From assembly GCA_024278345.1 (NCBI GenBank), contig JAJRTK010000535.1:1-10484 (forward strand): a stretch of DNA of 10,484 nucleotides, written 5' to 3'. Made by a program: the position numbers and the translations under genes. Source of the stretch: a bacterium (GTDB lineage Bacteria > CSSED10-310 > JAJRTK01). Below, piece after piece: positions 1 to 6,226 of the stretch. Below the pieces are notes generated by a model, which was not told the DNA's origin, did no database searches, and was given only the letters and a program-made list of their open reading frames with translations. Each line of letters starts with the position of its first letter. Within the stretch, counting starts at the first letter, position 1.

Positions 1-319
1 CCTCTTTGCTCGTGCAGGTGAATTCGTGAATGATGATTCATTCTTTTGGAGACTATACCACGCTTTGCCAAAGGACTGTAGCGGTGTTGCAGAACGAGCC
101 CGAAGTGTGGTTCCCTGCGTCGCTGTTCAAGAGCTGCGGCCGCGTCGAGATCCGACCGATTCCAGCGGGAGTCGCCTTGTTCGCCCCGTTTTTCGTTGCG
201 TTCCGTTCGCATCGGCGGCAGTCCGTCCGCCGCTGCTCACCAGGATCCCCCCCTCTTTCCATCGCCAGCCCCGGAGAGCGGGTTTTCCGCCGAGCGCCGG
301 GAGTTCCGAGGGTTTTTCC
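1..319. other. Leader region upstream of tex, no supported gene
   Basis: I see no convincing gene here. The tex reading frame happens to stay open to the left edge of the window, and a GTG at 26 has an AGGTG five bases before it, but the encoded residues are rich in Pro, Arg and Ser and match nothing in the normal Tex N terminus. A small AT-rich inverted repeat lies at 28-43. I found no -35/-10 pair of good quality. The segment most likely holds the tex 5' untranslated region and the space after an unseen upstream gene. Confidence 0.5.
28..47 (+). other. AT-rich hairpin followed by four T
   Basis: GAATGA (28-33) and TCATTC (38-43) form a perfect 6-bp stem around a TGAT loop, followed directly by TTTT at 44-47. 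It has the layout of an intrinsic terminator, but the stem is AT-rich and weak. It could be the end of an upstream transcript, an operator-like palindrome, or chance. Confidence 0.25.
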
Positions 320-2509
320 ATGCTTGCCACCGAGAAGAGTTTCGATCCCGTTCCGATGTTGGCCCGCGAACTCGACATCCCCGGCGCGGGAGTCCGTGCG
401 GTCCTGGATTTGCTGGACCAGGGGGGCACCGTTCCGTTCATCGCCCGGTACCGGAAGGAGGCGACGGGGAACCTGGACGAGGTCCAGATCCGGGCCATCG
501 AAGAGCGGCGGGCCAGCCTGGAGGAGTTGGAGAAGCGTCGCCGGACGATCCTTTCGGCCATCGAGAGCCAGGGCAAGCTGACCGACGAACTCAGGTCCCG
601 GATCCTGAGTTGCACGGCTCGGGCCACGCTGGAAGACCTCTATCTTCCCTACCGGCCAAAGCGTCGGACCCGCGGGGCCATCGCCCGTGAGCGGGGACTG
701 GAACCTCTCGCTCTCCGCATATTGGAGCAGCCTGGGGCCGGCGATCCCCAGGGGGAAGCGCGGGCCTTCCTGGACCCGGAGAAGGGTGTGGACGGGGGTG
801 CTGCTGCTTTGGCGGGAGCGCGGGACATCGTGGCGGAAGTGACGGCGGAGACGACGGAGGTTCGGGGGTTCGTCCGCCGGATCACGTCGCGGCAGGGGGT
901 CTTGGTTTCCCGGGTCGTTCCGGAGAAGGCTGGCGAGCGCACGAAGTACGAGCAGTATTACGACTACCGGGAGGCCGTGTCGAGGATCCCGTCGCACCGC
1001 TACCTGGCCATGCGTCGTGGGGAGCGGGAGGAGGTTCTTAGCCTCCGCATTGAGGTAGACGGCGAGAAACTGGTTCAGGGTGCTCTCCGGCGGATGGGGC
1101 ATGCTCCCGGCTCCCCTTTTTCCGGAGAGCTGGATCTCGCTGTGCGGGACAGCGTCAAACGCCTTCTTTCACCCAGTGCCGAAGCCGATGTCAAGGCGAC
1201 CCTCAAGGAACGCTCCGATGCCGATGCTGTCGATGTTTTCGCCAGTAACTTGGCAAACTTGCTATTGGCTTCGCCCCTTGGCGAAAAGCGGGTGCTGGGG
1301 ATCGATCCCGGCCTGCGCACTGGTTGCAAGTGCGTGGCCTTGGACGAGACGGGCAAGTTGTTGGAGCATGCGACGTTCTACTTGGCGCAGGGGGATCGGG
1401 CGTCCGCGGCGGCGGCGGATCGGTTTCTTGGTTTCGTCGGCAGGCATCGCCCGGTGGTCATCGCCGTGGGGAACGGCACCGGCGGTAGAGAGGCGGAGAA
1501 GTTTGCCCGGAAGGTGCTGGCGGATGCCGGGATCGGGGGAATCCCGGTCGTTCCGGTCAACGAGGCCGGCGCCAGTGTTTACAGTGCCTCCGAGCTTGCG
1601 CGGGAGGAGTTCCCGGACCTGGACCTGACCTTTCGAGGTGCGGTTTCCATCGGTCGCCGGCTCCAGGATCCCTTGGCGGAGTTGGTGAAGATCGATCCCA
1701 AGGCGATTGGGGTGGGTCAGTACCAGCACGATGTCCAGCAGTCCTTGTTGCGGAAGAAGCTGGATGACGTGGTGGAGAGCTGCGTCAACCTGGTGGGCGT
1801 GGAGCTGAACACGGCCAGTGCGCCGCTTTTGGCCCGCGTGGCAGGAATCGGTCCGGCCTTGGCCAAGCGGATCGTCCGCCACCGGGAGGAGCGCGGGGCG
1901 TTTCGGGATCGCCGGGCGCTCCTGGAGGTGCGGGGCCTGGGTCCCAAGACCTTCGAGCAAGCGGCCGGTTTCCTCCGGGTCCGCGGCAGCCGGAACCCCT
2001 TGGACAGGTCGGCGGTGCATCCGGAGCGGTACGAGTTGGTGGAGCGCATGGCCCGGGATATTGGTGTTCGGGTTGACGATCTCGTGGGCAAGTCCGGGCT
2101 CGTGAGCAAGATCGATGTTGAGGGCTACATCGGCGGTGATGTGGGAATTCCGACGCTTCGGGACATCTTCGCGGAACTCCAAAAACCGGGTCGCGATCCC
2201 CGCAGTACTTTTGCTCCACCGGCCTTCCGGGAGGACGTTCAAACTCTGGAAGACCTCCAAGAGGGGATGGTCCTGGAAGGAGTCGTCACCAACGTGACAA
2301 ACTTCGGTGCGTTCGTGGATATCGGCGTTCACCAGGATGGCCTCGTCCACATTTCTCAGCTTGCCGACCGGTACATTGCTAACCCCCACGAAGTGGTCAA
2401 GGTCGGAGACAAGCTCAAGGTCCGGGTCCTGGCTATCGATCTCCAGCGCAAGCGCGTCTCCCTCAGCGCTCGTTCGGAGCAATCTTTGACAGTGACTCCA
2501 CTGGGATGA
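320..2509 (+). CDS. tex: Tex family RNA-binding transcription accessory protein
   Basis: A 729-residue protein, close to the usual Tex length of about 750-780. Tex is a cytoplasmic nucleic-acid-binding protein linked to transcription; the bacterial family resembles eukaryotic Spt6. The N-terminal helical region carries the family signature TVPFIARYRKEATG at about 37-50 and LEDLYLPYRPKRRTRG at about 104-119. A YqgF/RNase H-like domain begins near 325 with LGIDPGLRTGCK. Helix-hairpin-helix segments follow near 498-555 (VAGIGPALAKRIV and VRGLGPKTFEQAAGF). An S1 RNA-binding domain occupies about 649-717 (NFGAFVDIGVHQDGLVHISQ). I chose the ATG at 320 because GAGGG lies seven bases upstream and the family homology begins just after it. 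The same frame is open further upstream but does not look coding. The last codons overlap the promoter for rplU. Function in this organism is by family only. Confidence 0.95.
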   Translation: MLATEKSFDPVPMLARELDIPGAGVRAVLDLLDQGGTVPFIARYRKEATGNLDEVQIRAIEERRASLEELEKRRRTILSAIESQGKLTDELRSRILSCTARATLEDLYLPYRPKRRTRGAIARERGLEPLALRILEQPGAGDPQGEARAFLDPEKGVDGGAAALAGARDIVAEVTAETTEVRGFVRRITSRQGVLVSRVVPEKAGERTKYEQYYDYREAVSRIPSHRYLAMRRGEREEVLSLRIEVDGEKLVQGALRRMGHAPGSPFSGELDLAVRDSVKRLLSPSAEADVKATLKERSDADAVDVFASNLANLLLASPLGEKRVLGIDPGLRTGCKCVALDETGKLLEHATFYLAQGDRASAAAADRFLGFVGRHRPVVIAVGNGTGGREAEKFARKVLADAGIGGIPVVPVNEAGASVYSASELAREEFPDLDLTFRGAVSIGRRLQDPLAELVKIDPKAIGVGQYQHDVQQSLLRKKLDDVVESCVNLVGVELNTASAPLLARVAGIGPALAKRIVRHREERGAFRDRRALLEVRGLGPKTFEQAAGFLRVRGSRNPLDRSAVHPERYELVERMARDIGVRVDDLVGKSGLVSKIDVEGYIGGDVGIPTLRDIFAELQKPGRDPRSTFAPPAFREDVQTLEDLQEGMVLEGVVTNVTNFGAFVDIGVHQDGLVHISQLADRYIANPHEVVKVGDKLKVRVLAIDLQRKRVSLSARSEQSLTVTPLG

Positions 2510-2515
2510 TATAAA
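2486..2515 (+). promoter_or_regulatory. Strong sigma-70-type promoter for rplU-rpmA-obgE
   Basis: TTGACA at 2486-2491 and TATAAA at 2510-2515 are separated by 18 bp, and TGA just before the -10 box supplies the extended -10 TG. The -35 lies inside the last codons of tex, and the tex stop codon TGA (2507-2509) is itself the extended -10 element. Transcription would begin near 2522, leaving about 78 bases of leader before rplU. A near-consensus promoter suits a ribosomal-protein operon. Confidence 0.7.
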
Positions 2516-2551
2516 AAGCGGCTCACTTGTCTTCACAACCGAAATGATGCT

Positions 2552-2576
2552 GGCTACCGGCCTGTGCAGGTGGCCG
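2552..2576 (+). promoter_or_regulatory. Possible structured leader of rplU
   Basis: Within the predicted rplU 5' leader, GGCTACC (2552-2558) can pair with GGTGGCC (2569-2575) using one G-U pair and a 10-base loop. A competing stem pairs CGGCC (2558-2562) with GGCCG (2572-2576). The two share bases and cannot coexist. Ribosomal-protein operons, including L21 operons in some bacteria, often have autoregulatory leaders. I did not recognise a known L21-leader consensus here, so the role is inference. Confidence 0.25.
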
Positions 2577-2599
2577 TCGGTGTTCAGAGGAAAAATCCG

Positions 2600-3487
2600 A
2601 TGTTTGCTGTTGTTCAAGCTGGCGGCCGGCAACTCCAGGTCTCGCCTTCCGATATCGTCCGAGTGGACAAGCTGACCGCGGAAGTCGGCTCCGAAATCTC
2701 GCTGGGTCGCGTGCTCTTGCTCAAGACCGACGAGGCGACCCATATTGGGCAGCCCACGGTGGAAAACGCGGAAGTCCGTGCAAAAGTACTCCGCCATGCC
2801 CGGGGCAAGAAGATCAAGGTCTTTTTCTTCCGGCGGCGGAAGGACTCGAAAAAGATGAAAGGCCACCGCCAGGACTTTACCGAGCTTCAAGTGGATGCGT
2901 TTCTCCTTGACGGCGAGGTCATTGGCCGGAGCGCTTTGGAGGAAGCCGCGAAAGATGTTTCGCCGGCGGTGGAAGAAACTGTAGAGGCGCCGGCGGAAGA
3001 AATCCCCTCGGTTGAAGAATCTGTGGCGGAAGAAGTTGTCGCGGTGGCAGTAGAGGCTTCGGAAGAAGAGCCTTCCGTCGAAGAAACCGTGGCCGAAGAA
3101 GCTGTCACGGTGGGAGAAGAGGCTTCGGAAGAGCAGCCGGCTGTAGAAGAAGCCGCCTCCGCCGAAGAAGCCCCGGCGGAAGAAGCTGCCTCCGCCGAAG
3201 AAGCTGCAGTCGAAGAAGCCGTGGCGGAAGAAGCCCCGGCGGAGCAAGCCGCTTCCGTCGAAGAAACCGTGGCCGAAGAAGCTGTCGCGGTGGGAGAAGA
3301 GGCTTCGGGAGAGGCCCCGGCTGTAGAGGCTTCGGAAGAAGCCGCTTCCGTTGGAGAAGCTGTGGTGAAAGATAAACCGTCCGCCGAGCCTGGAGCATCC
3401 ACTGTTGTCCCGAAAAACGAGGACGCTGCTCCAGAGGCTTCTCCGCAAGCCACCGAGAACCATGACTCCGAGTCAGAGAAGGAGTGA
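2600..3487 (+). CDS. rplU: 50S ribosomal protein L21 with long acidic C-terminal extension
   Basis: Residues 1 to about 100 are a normal L21: [14 protein letters not shown] at the start, then the basic stretch [22 protein letters not shown] (two adjoining pieces, about 76-95) that contacts 23S rRNA. Ordinary L21 ends near residue 103; this protein has 295 residues. The tail (about 110-295) is almost all Glu, Ala, Val, Ser and Pro, with no Lys, Arg, His or aromatic residue from 119 to 256, and is surely disordered. Part of it is a 60-residue duplication (around 158-178 and 218-238). The ATG at 2600 is preceded by AGAGGA, nine bases away, and begins exactly where L21 homology begins. rpmA follows after 3 bp. 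L21 sits in the large subunit near L20 and domain I of 23S rRNA. What the tail does is unknown to me. Confidence 0.95.
   Translation: MFAVVQAGGRQLQVSPSDIVRVDKLTAEVGSEISLGRVLLLKTDEATHIGQPTVENAEVRAKVLRHARGKKIKVFFFRRRKDSKKMKGHRQDFTELQVDAFLLDGEVIGRSALEEAAKDVSPAVEETVEAPAEEIPSVEESVAEEVVAVAVEASEEEPSVEETVAEEAVTVGEEASEEQPAVEEAASAEEAPAEEAASAEEAAVEEAVAEEAPAEQAASVEETVAEEAVAVGEEASGEAPAVEASEEAASVGEAVVKDKPSAEPGASTVVPKNEDAAPEASPQATENHDSESEKE
3072..3327 (+). repeat. 180-nt spaced direct repeat in the rplU tail
   Basis: The 76 bases at 3072-3147 recur at 3252-3327, exactly 180 nt apart, with five mismatches by eye (at 3107, 3129 and 3134-3136 in the first copy). The spacing keeps frame and duplicates a block starting [11 protein letters not shown]. 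It indicates growth of the acidic tail by in-frame duplication or slippage. Confidence 0.8.
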
Positions 3488-3490
3488 GAA

Positions 3491-3754
3491 ATGGCCCACA
3501 AAAAAGGTGTAGGAAGCTCAAGAAATGGCCGCGATTCCAATGCCAAGCGGCTTGGTGTCAAGCGGTTCGACGGCCAGATGGTCCACGCTGGGACGATTCT
3601 TGTTCGCCAGCGTGGAACGCGGTTTCATCCCGGGCATAACGTGGGTCGCGGCAGCGACGACACGCTCTTTGCGAAGATCGGGGGCACGGTGCGGTTTTTG
3701 AAAAAGCGAAATCGCCGCTTTATTACCATCGAAGCTGTTCAGTCAAGCTCTTGA
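3491..3754 (+). CDS. rpmA: 50S ribosomal protein L27
   Basis: An 87-residue protein of normal L27 size. It starts [20 protein letters not shown], the typical N-terminal arm that reaches towards the peptidyl transferase centre, and continues with [21 protein letters not shown] and [15 protein letters not shown], both diagnostic. The first residues match the mature form directly, so there is no cleavable N-terminal extension of the Firmicutes type. GGAG at 3481-3484, inside the end of rplU, serves as ribosome binding site, and the gene begins 3 bp after the rplU stop, implying coupled translation. Co-transcribed with rplU and obgE, the commonest arrangement in bacteria. Confidence 0.98.
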   Translation: MAHKKGVGSSRNGRDSNAKRLGVKRFDGQMVHAGTILVRQRGTRFHPGHNVGRGSDDTLFAKIGGTVRFLKKRNRRFITIEAVQSSS

Positions 3755-3767
3755 GGTTGAGTGTATC

Positions 3768-4778
3768 GTGACTCCAGCATTCCTCGATGAAGCTCGTATA
3801 TGGATTGAAGGGGGTGCTGGAGGCGCGGGCTGCACAAGTTTTCGCCGGGAGAAGTATGTTCCGCGGGGTGGTCCGGATGGGGGAGATGGGGGTTGCGGGG
3901 GCAGTGTTTACCTTGTGGGAAACAGGCACTTTACGAGCCTCCACCATTTTCGGAGGCGCCGTCATTTCCGGGCGGAGCGCGGTCAACACGGCGAGGGTAA
4001 TAATCGGACGGGCCGCTCGGGCCGCGAACTCGATATCGATGTGCCCTTGGGAACCATCGCTCGGGATGAAGAGGGCAACGTCCTTTGCGAGATCCTCCGG
4101 GCGGGCCAGAAAACCATTGTCGCCAAAGGCGCTCGGGGAGGTCGCGGCAACACTCGCTTCAAGACATCGACCAACCGTGTCCCCACCAAGTCAGACAATG
4201 GGGAGGCGGGAGAAAGCCGGTGGATCTTCCTTGAGCTCAAGCTCTTGGCGGACGTGGCGATTGTGGGTTTTCCCAACGCGGGCAAATCGACTCTCATCGC
4301 TCATATTTCCGCGGCCCGCCCCAAGATTGCGTCTTACCCGTTCACCACGCTGGTGCCCAATCTTGGAGTGGTGGAGGCGCCGGGTCACCAAAGTTTTGTT
4401 GTGGCCGATGTCCCAGGCCTCATAGAAGGAGCCAGCGAAGGTCTCGGGATGGGTCACGAATTCTTGCGGCACGTGGAGCGGAGCCGGGTTCTTTTGCATC
4501 TTCTGGATGGTTCAGATCTCGCTACCGCCAGTCCCTTGGAAGCCTACCGGGCATTGCGCGGCGAGTTGCGGGCTTATAGTGGAGAGCTTGCCGAAAAAAG
4601 GGAGATCGTTGCACTGAACAAAGCAGACCTTCCCATTCCTCAGGCGACAATTGATGCTCTGGAACGGGAGATCGGGCGGATCTACGTGGTCTCGGCGTTC
4701 ACGGGGCAAGGTTTGGCCGAGCTCGTCCTTGAGATGTGGAAAGCCCTCAGCCAGAAATCTTTTATCGCCCAGTGGTGA
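3768..4778 (+). CDS. obgE: Obg family GTPase ObgE/CgtA, ribosome assembly
   Basis: A 336-residue Obg GTPase, involved in late 50S assembly and stress signalling. The glycine-rich Obg fold occupies about 1-158 (REKYVPRGGPDGGDGGCGG near 27-45). The G domain follows: G1 GFPNAGKST 167-175, switch I FTTLVPNLG near 192-200, G3 DVPGLIEGAS 214-223, G4 NKAD 284-287, G5 SAFTG 309-313. It ends directly after the G domain, so it lacks the C-terminal OCT domain of some Gram-positive Obg proteins. The GTG at 3768 is the best start: TTGAGG overlaps the rpmA stop upstream, and homology (FLDEARIWIEGGAGG) begins within five residues. It lies 13 bp after rpmA in the same operon. All GTPase motifs are intact. 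Confidence 0.97.
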   Translation: MTPAFLDEARIWIEGGAGGAGCTSFRREKYVPRGGPDGGDGGCGGSVYLVGNRHFTSLHHFRRRRHFRAERGQHGEGNNRTGRSGRELDIDVPLGTIARDEEGNVLCEILRAGQKTIVAKGARGGRGNTRFKTSTNRVPTKSDNGEAGESRWIFLELKLLADVAIVGFPNAGKSTLIAHISAARPKIASYPFTTLVPNLGVVEAPGHQSFVVADVPGLIEGASEGLGMGHEFLRHVERSRVLLHLLDGSDLATASPLEAYRALRGELRAYSGELAEKREIVALNKADLPIPQATIDALEREIGRIYVVSAFTGQGLAELVLEMWKALSQKSFIAQW

Positions 4779-4783
4779 CCGCT

Positions 4784-4802
4784 TGACCCCGGCACCGGGT
4801 CA
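4784..4802 (+). terminator. Hairpin after obgE, possible weak terminator
   Basis: TGACCC (4784-4789) pairs perfectly with GGGTCA (4797-4802) around a 7-base loop, six bases after the obgE stop. A second 5-bp stem, CCGGC (4835-4839) with GCCGG (4845-4849), follows. Neither has a T-run behind it, so intrinsic termination is doubtful. Their position at the operon end suggests transcript-end or stabilising structures. Confidence 0.3.
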
Positions 4803-5011
4803 TCGCCTTCACGATCTGAGTTGAGCACTTGAAGCCGGCTGTTTGCCGGGATCCGGGGAAACTTGCCACCTACTTTTCACGGGTCGGGGGACTTGGTGTG
4901 TTCCAGCGGTTCGATGTTTCATTCAGGGTGCGTTGAAGGCCGACTGGCGGCGGCCGGATGGCCGGCGACGGGAGCGGAAGTCAACACTAAGAAGGAACGT
5001 CCGTGGTTTGC

Positions 5012-5040
5012 TTCTTCTTGCGGTTGAAGCATGCTAACAT
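5012..5040 (+). promoter_or_regulatory. Candidate extended -10 promoter for nadD operon
   Basis: TAACAT at 5035-5040 is preceded by TGC, giving an extended -10 (TGnTAACAT). The box 17 bp upstream, TTCTTC at 5012-5017, is a poor -35, as is usual when the -10 is extended. Transcription would start near 5047, ahead of the GTG at 5102. If real, it rules out a nadD start as early as 5003. A TGCTTC/GAAGCA inverted repeat (5009-5014 and 5026-5031) overlaps it. Confidence 0.4.
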
Positions 5041-5101
5041 TTGCTCGAAGTGGGCAGGGGCCTCGAAAGGGATCGATCATTCAGAGAATAGGAAGGCAGG
5101 C

Positions 5102-5800
5102 GTGAGCGGATTTCGGGAGAAGGTGAGAGAGGCCAGGGGGTTTGTGGGGGTTCGGATCGGTCTTCTTGGAGGCAGCTTCGATCCGCTGCACATCGGTCAC
5201 CTGGTTGTGGGTGAGCAAGCGCGTCTTCAGCTTGGTTTGGATCAGGTCGTCCTCATTCCTTCGGCTGTGCCACCCCACAAGACGGTTCGGCAACTGGTTG
5301 ATCCGCATCACCGGCTTCGAATGGCGGAGCTTGCGGCGGCGCAAAACCCTACGTTTGCCACGGATGACTTCGAGCTGAAGCGGGTGCCCCGGATTTCCTT
5401 TACCATCGATACGCTTCGCCACTACCGTGGCAGCTTCGGGAAGAGTGCTTCTCTCTATTTAATCATGGGGATGGATTCCTTCTTGGAAATCGATACGTGG
5501 AAGGATTACCATCGGCTTCTTGAGCTGGCTCATTTGATCGTTGCGACTCGGGCGGGCTACGATGCGCGGGATTTAGAAGAGGTCGTTCCTTTGAGCCTCC
5601 GTCAACGGATAAGGATACCGTCCGCAGTGGCAAATGGGCCTGGTTCGGGGGACGAGCACGCCGTTTGGTTCATCGAGATTCCGCCTCTTTTTTTGTCGTC
5701 CACCGATTTGCGGCGCCGGGTTCGCGATGGCGGTTCCATCCGCTACTTGGTGCCCGACGATGTTTGGCGTTACATTCAAGAGCAAGATCTCTATCGCTGA
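5102..5800 (+). CDS. nadD: Nicotinate-mononucleotide adenylyltransferase NadD
   Basis: Joins nicotinate mononucleotide and ATP to give nicotinate adenine dinucleotide, the penultimate step of NAD synthesis, in the cytoplasm. The nucleotidyltransferase signature GGSFDPLHIGH is at 23-33, IPSAVPPHK at 52-60, the GMDSF motif at 123-127 and the C-terminal SSTDLRRRVRDGGSIRYLVP at 199-218, matching the family ISSTxIR motif. With the GTG at 5102 the protein has 232 residues. AGGAAGG at 5090-5096 precedes this start with good spacing. The GTG at 5144 (218 residues, AGGGGG three bases upstream) gives an N terminus closer to typical NadD and is a fair alternative. rsfS follows after 33 bp, a widely conserved pairing in which NadD sits between Obg and RsfS. 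Confidence 0.93.
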   Translation: MSGFREKVREARGFVGVRIGLLGGSFDPLHIGHLVVGEQARLQLGLDQVVLIPSAVPPHKTVRQLVDPHHRLRMAELAAAQNPTFATDDFELKRVPRISFTIDTLRHYRGSFGKSASLYLIMGMDSFLEIDTWKDYHRLLELAHLIVATRAGYDARDLEEVVPLSLRQRIRIPSAVANGPGSGDEHAVWFIEIPPLFLSSTDLRRRVRDGGSIRYLVPDDVWRYIQEQDLYR

Positions 5801-5820
5801 GATTTCTTCACGGCAGGAGT

Positions 5821-5836
5821 AAGGAGGCCCTTTTTG
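5821..5836 (+). promoter_or_regulatory. Consensus Shine-Dalgarno with TTG start of rsfS
   Basis: AAGGAGG, fully complementary to the 16S rRNA 3' end, lies six bases before TTG at 5834. This decides the rsfS start despite the rare initiation codon. Confidence 0.75.
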
Positions 5837-6226
5837 GCAGAAACATTCCCCGCCTTGGAACCGGATGATGGTGACGAGATTCAGGACGATGCCTCTTTGG
5901 TGATGGCTCGTGTTGTTGTCAGTGCAGCCAGGGAACGCGACGGAGAAGATCTTGTCGTGCTCGACATTTCAAAGATTTCGAGCTTTGCCGATTACTTCGT
6001 CTTCATGAGTGCCCAAAACGAAAGGCACGTCAAAGCGCTTGTTGACATCGTTTTAGGCAAAATGCGAGATCTCGGCCACAAGCCACACCATACAGAGGGA
6101 GGAGAAGGCAACCGTTGGGTTCTCATCGACTTTGTCGATGTTGTGGTCCATGTCTTTGTTCGTGAGCTCAGGAATTTTTACAATGTCGAGCGGCTTTGGA
6201 CCGATGCTCCCGAGGTAATGGCGTGA
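5834..6226 (+). CDS. rsfS: Ribosomal silencing factor RsfS
   Basis: A 130-residue RsfS (DUF143/Iojap family) protein. The family binds L14 on the 50S subunit and blocks joining with the 30S, lowering translation in starvation. The core is typical: VVLDISKISSFADYFVFMSA (41-60), NERHVKALVD, then WVLIDFVDVVVHVF (95-108) and RNFYNVERLW (113-122). The first 20 residues are an acidic extension. The start is TTG at 5834. AAGGAGG at 5821-5827 with six bases between leaves little doubt, and the next in-frame ATG (codon 24) would remove the start of the first helix. Its last four bases overlap the GTG start of the next gene, so the two are probably translationally coupled. Confidence 0.93.
   Translation: MAETFPALEPDDGDEIQDDASLVMARVVVSAARERDGEDLVVLDISKISSFADYFVFMSAQNERHVKALVDIVLGKMRDLGHKPHHTEGGEGNRWVLIDFVDVVVHVFVRELRNFYNVERLWTDAPEVMA

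Larger units (their letters stand above)
4779..5101. other. Spacer between obgE and nadD
   Basis: This 323-bp stretch has no gene I can support; a 64-codon frame starting with TTG at 4843 looks spurious. It contains two short hairpins just after obgE (4784-4802 and 4835-4849) and an extended -10 promoter candidate near 5012-5040. I looked for tRNA, SRP RNA and RNase P hallmarks and saw none. Confidence 0.6.

Noticed and set aside
16-29. 14-mer AGGTGAATTCGTGA shared with the ruvA start (8474-8487)
   Set aside because: A single shared 14-mer in 10 kb, both containing a ribosome-site-plus-GTG pattern, is close to what chance allows; no further similarity on either side.
30-581. 183-codon plus-strand frame starting at a tandem ATG
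   Set aside because: It overlaps the conserved start of tex in another frame and becomes Arg/Pro/Ser-rich shadow sequence; no homology seen.
53-1102. 349-codon minus-strand open frame over the 5' part of tex
   Set aside because: Fully antisense to conserved Tex coding sequence; Pro/Arg-rich product with no domain signals.
1309-1332. Near-identical GIDPGL-RTG motif in Tex (about 327) and RuvC (about 9-18)
   Set aside because: Explained by the shared RNase H-like fold of the YqgF domain and RuvC; not a sign of recombination between the genes.
2980-3350. Repeat cluster that could look like a CRISPR or tandem-repeat array
   Set aside because: Repeats are codon-based, irregular in length and in frame with rplU; there are no regular spacers.
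1262-3463. 733-codon open frame on the minus strand across tex and rplU
   Set aside because: It lies antisense to two clear genes, its product is Phe/Gly/Arg-rich low complexity where it mirrors the L21 tail repeats, and it has no family resemblance. Repetitive GAAGAA-type codons leave the opposite strand free of stops.
2887-3561. 224-codon Ser/Ala-rich open frame on the minus strand over the L21 tail
   Set aside because: Composition is a direct reflection of the GAA/GCC repeats on the coding strand; no ribosome binding site or recognisable domain.
4890-4930. GGTTCGAT resembling a tRNA T-loop
   Set aside because: The flanking bases do not form a T-stem and no acceptor, D or anticodon arms can be drawn.
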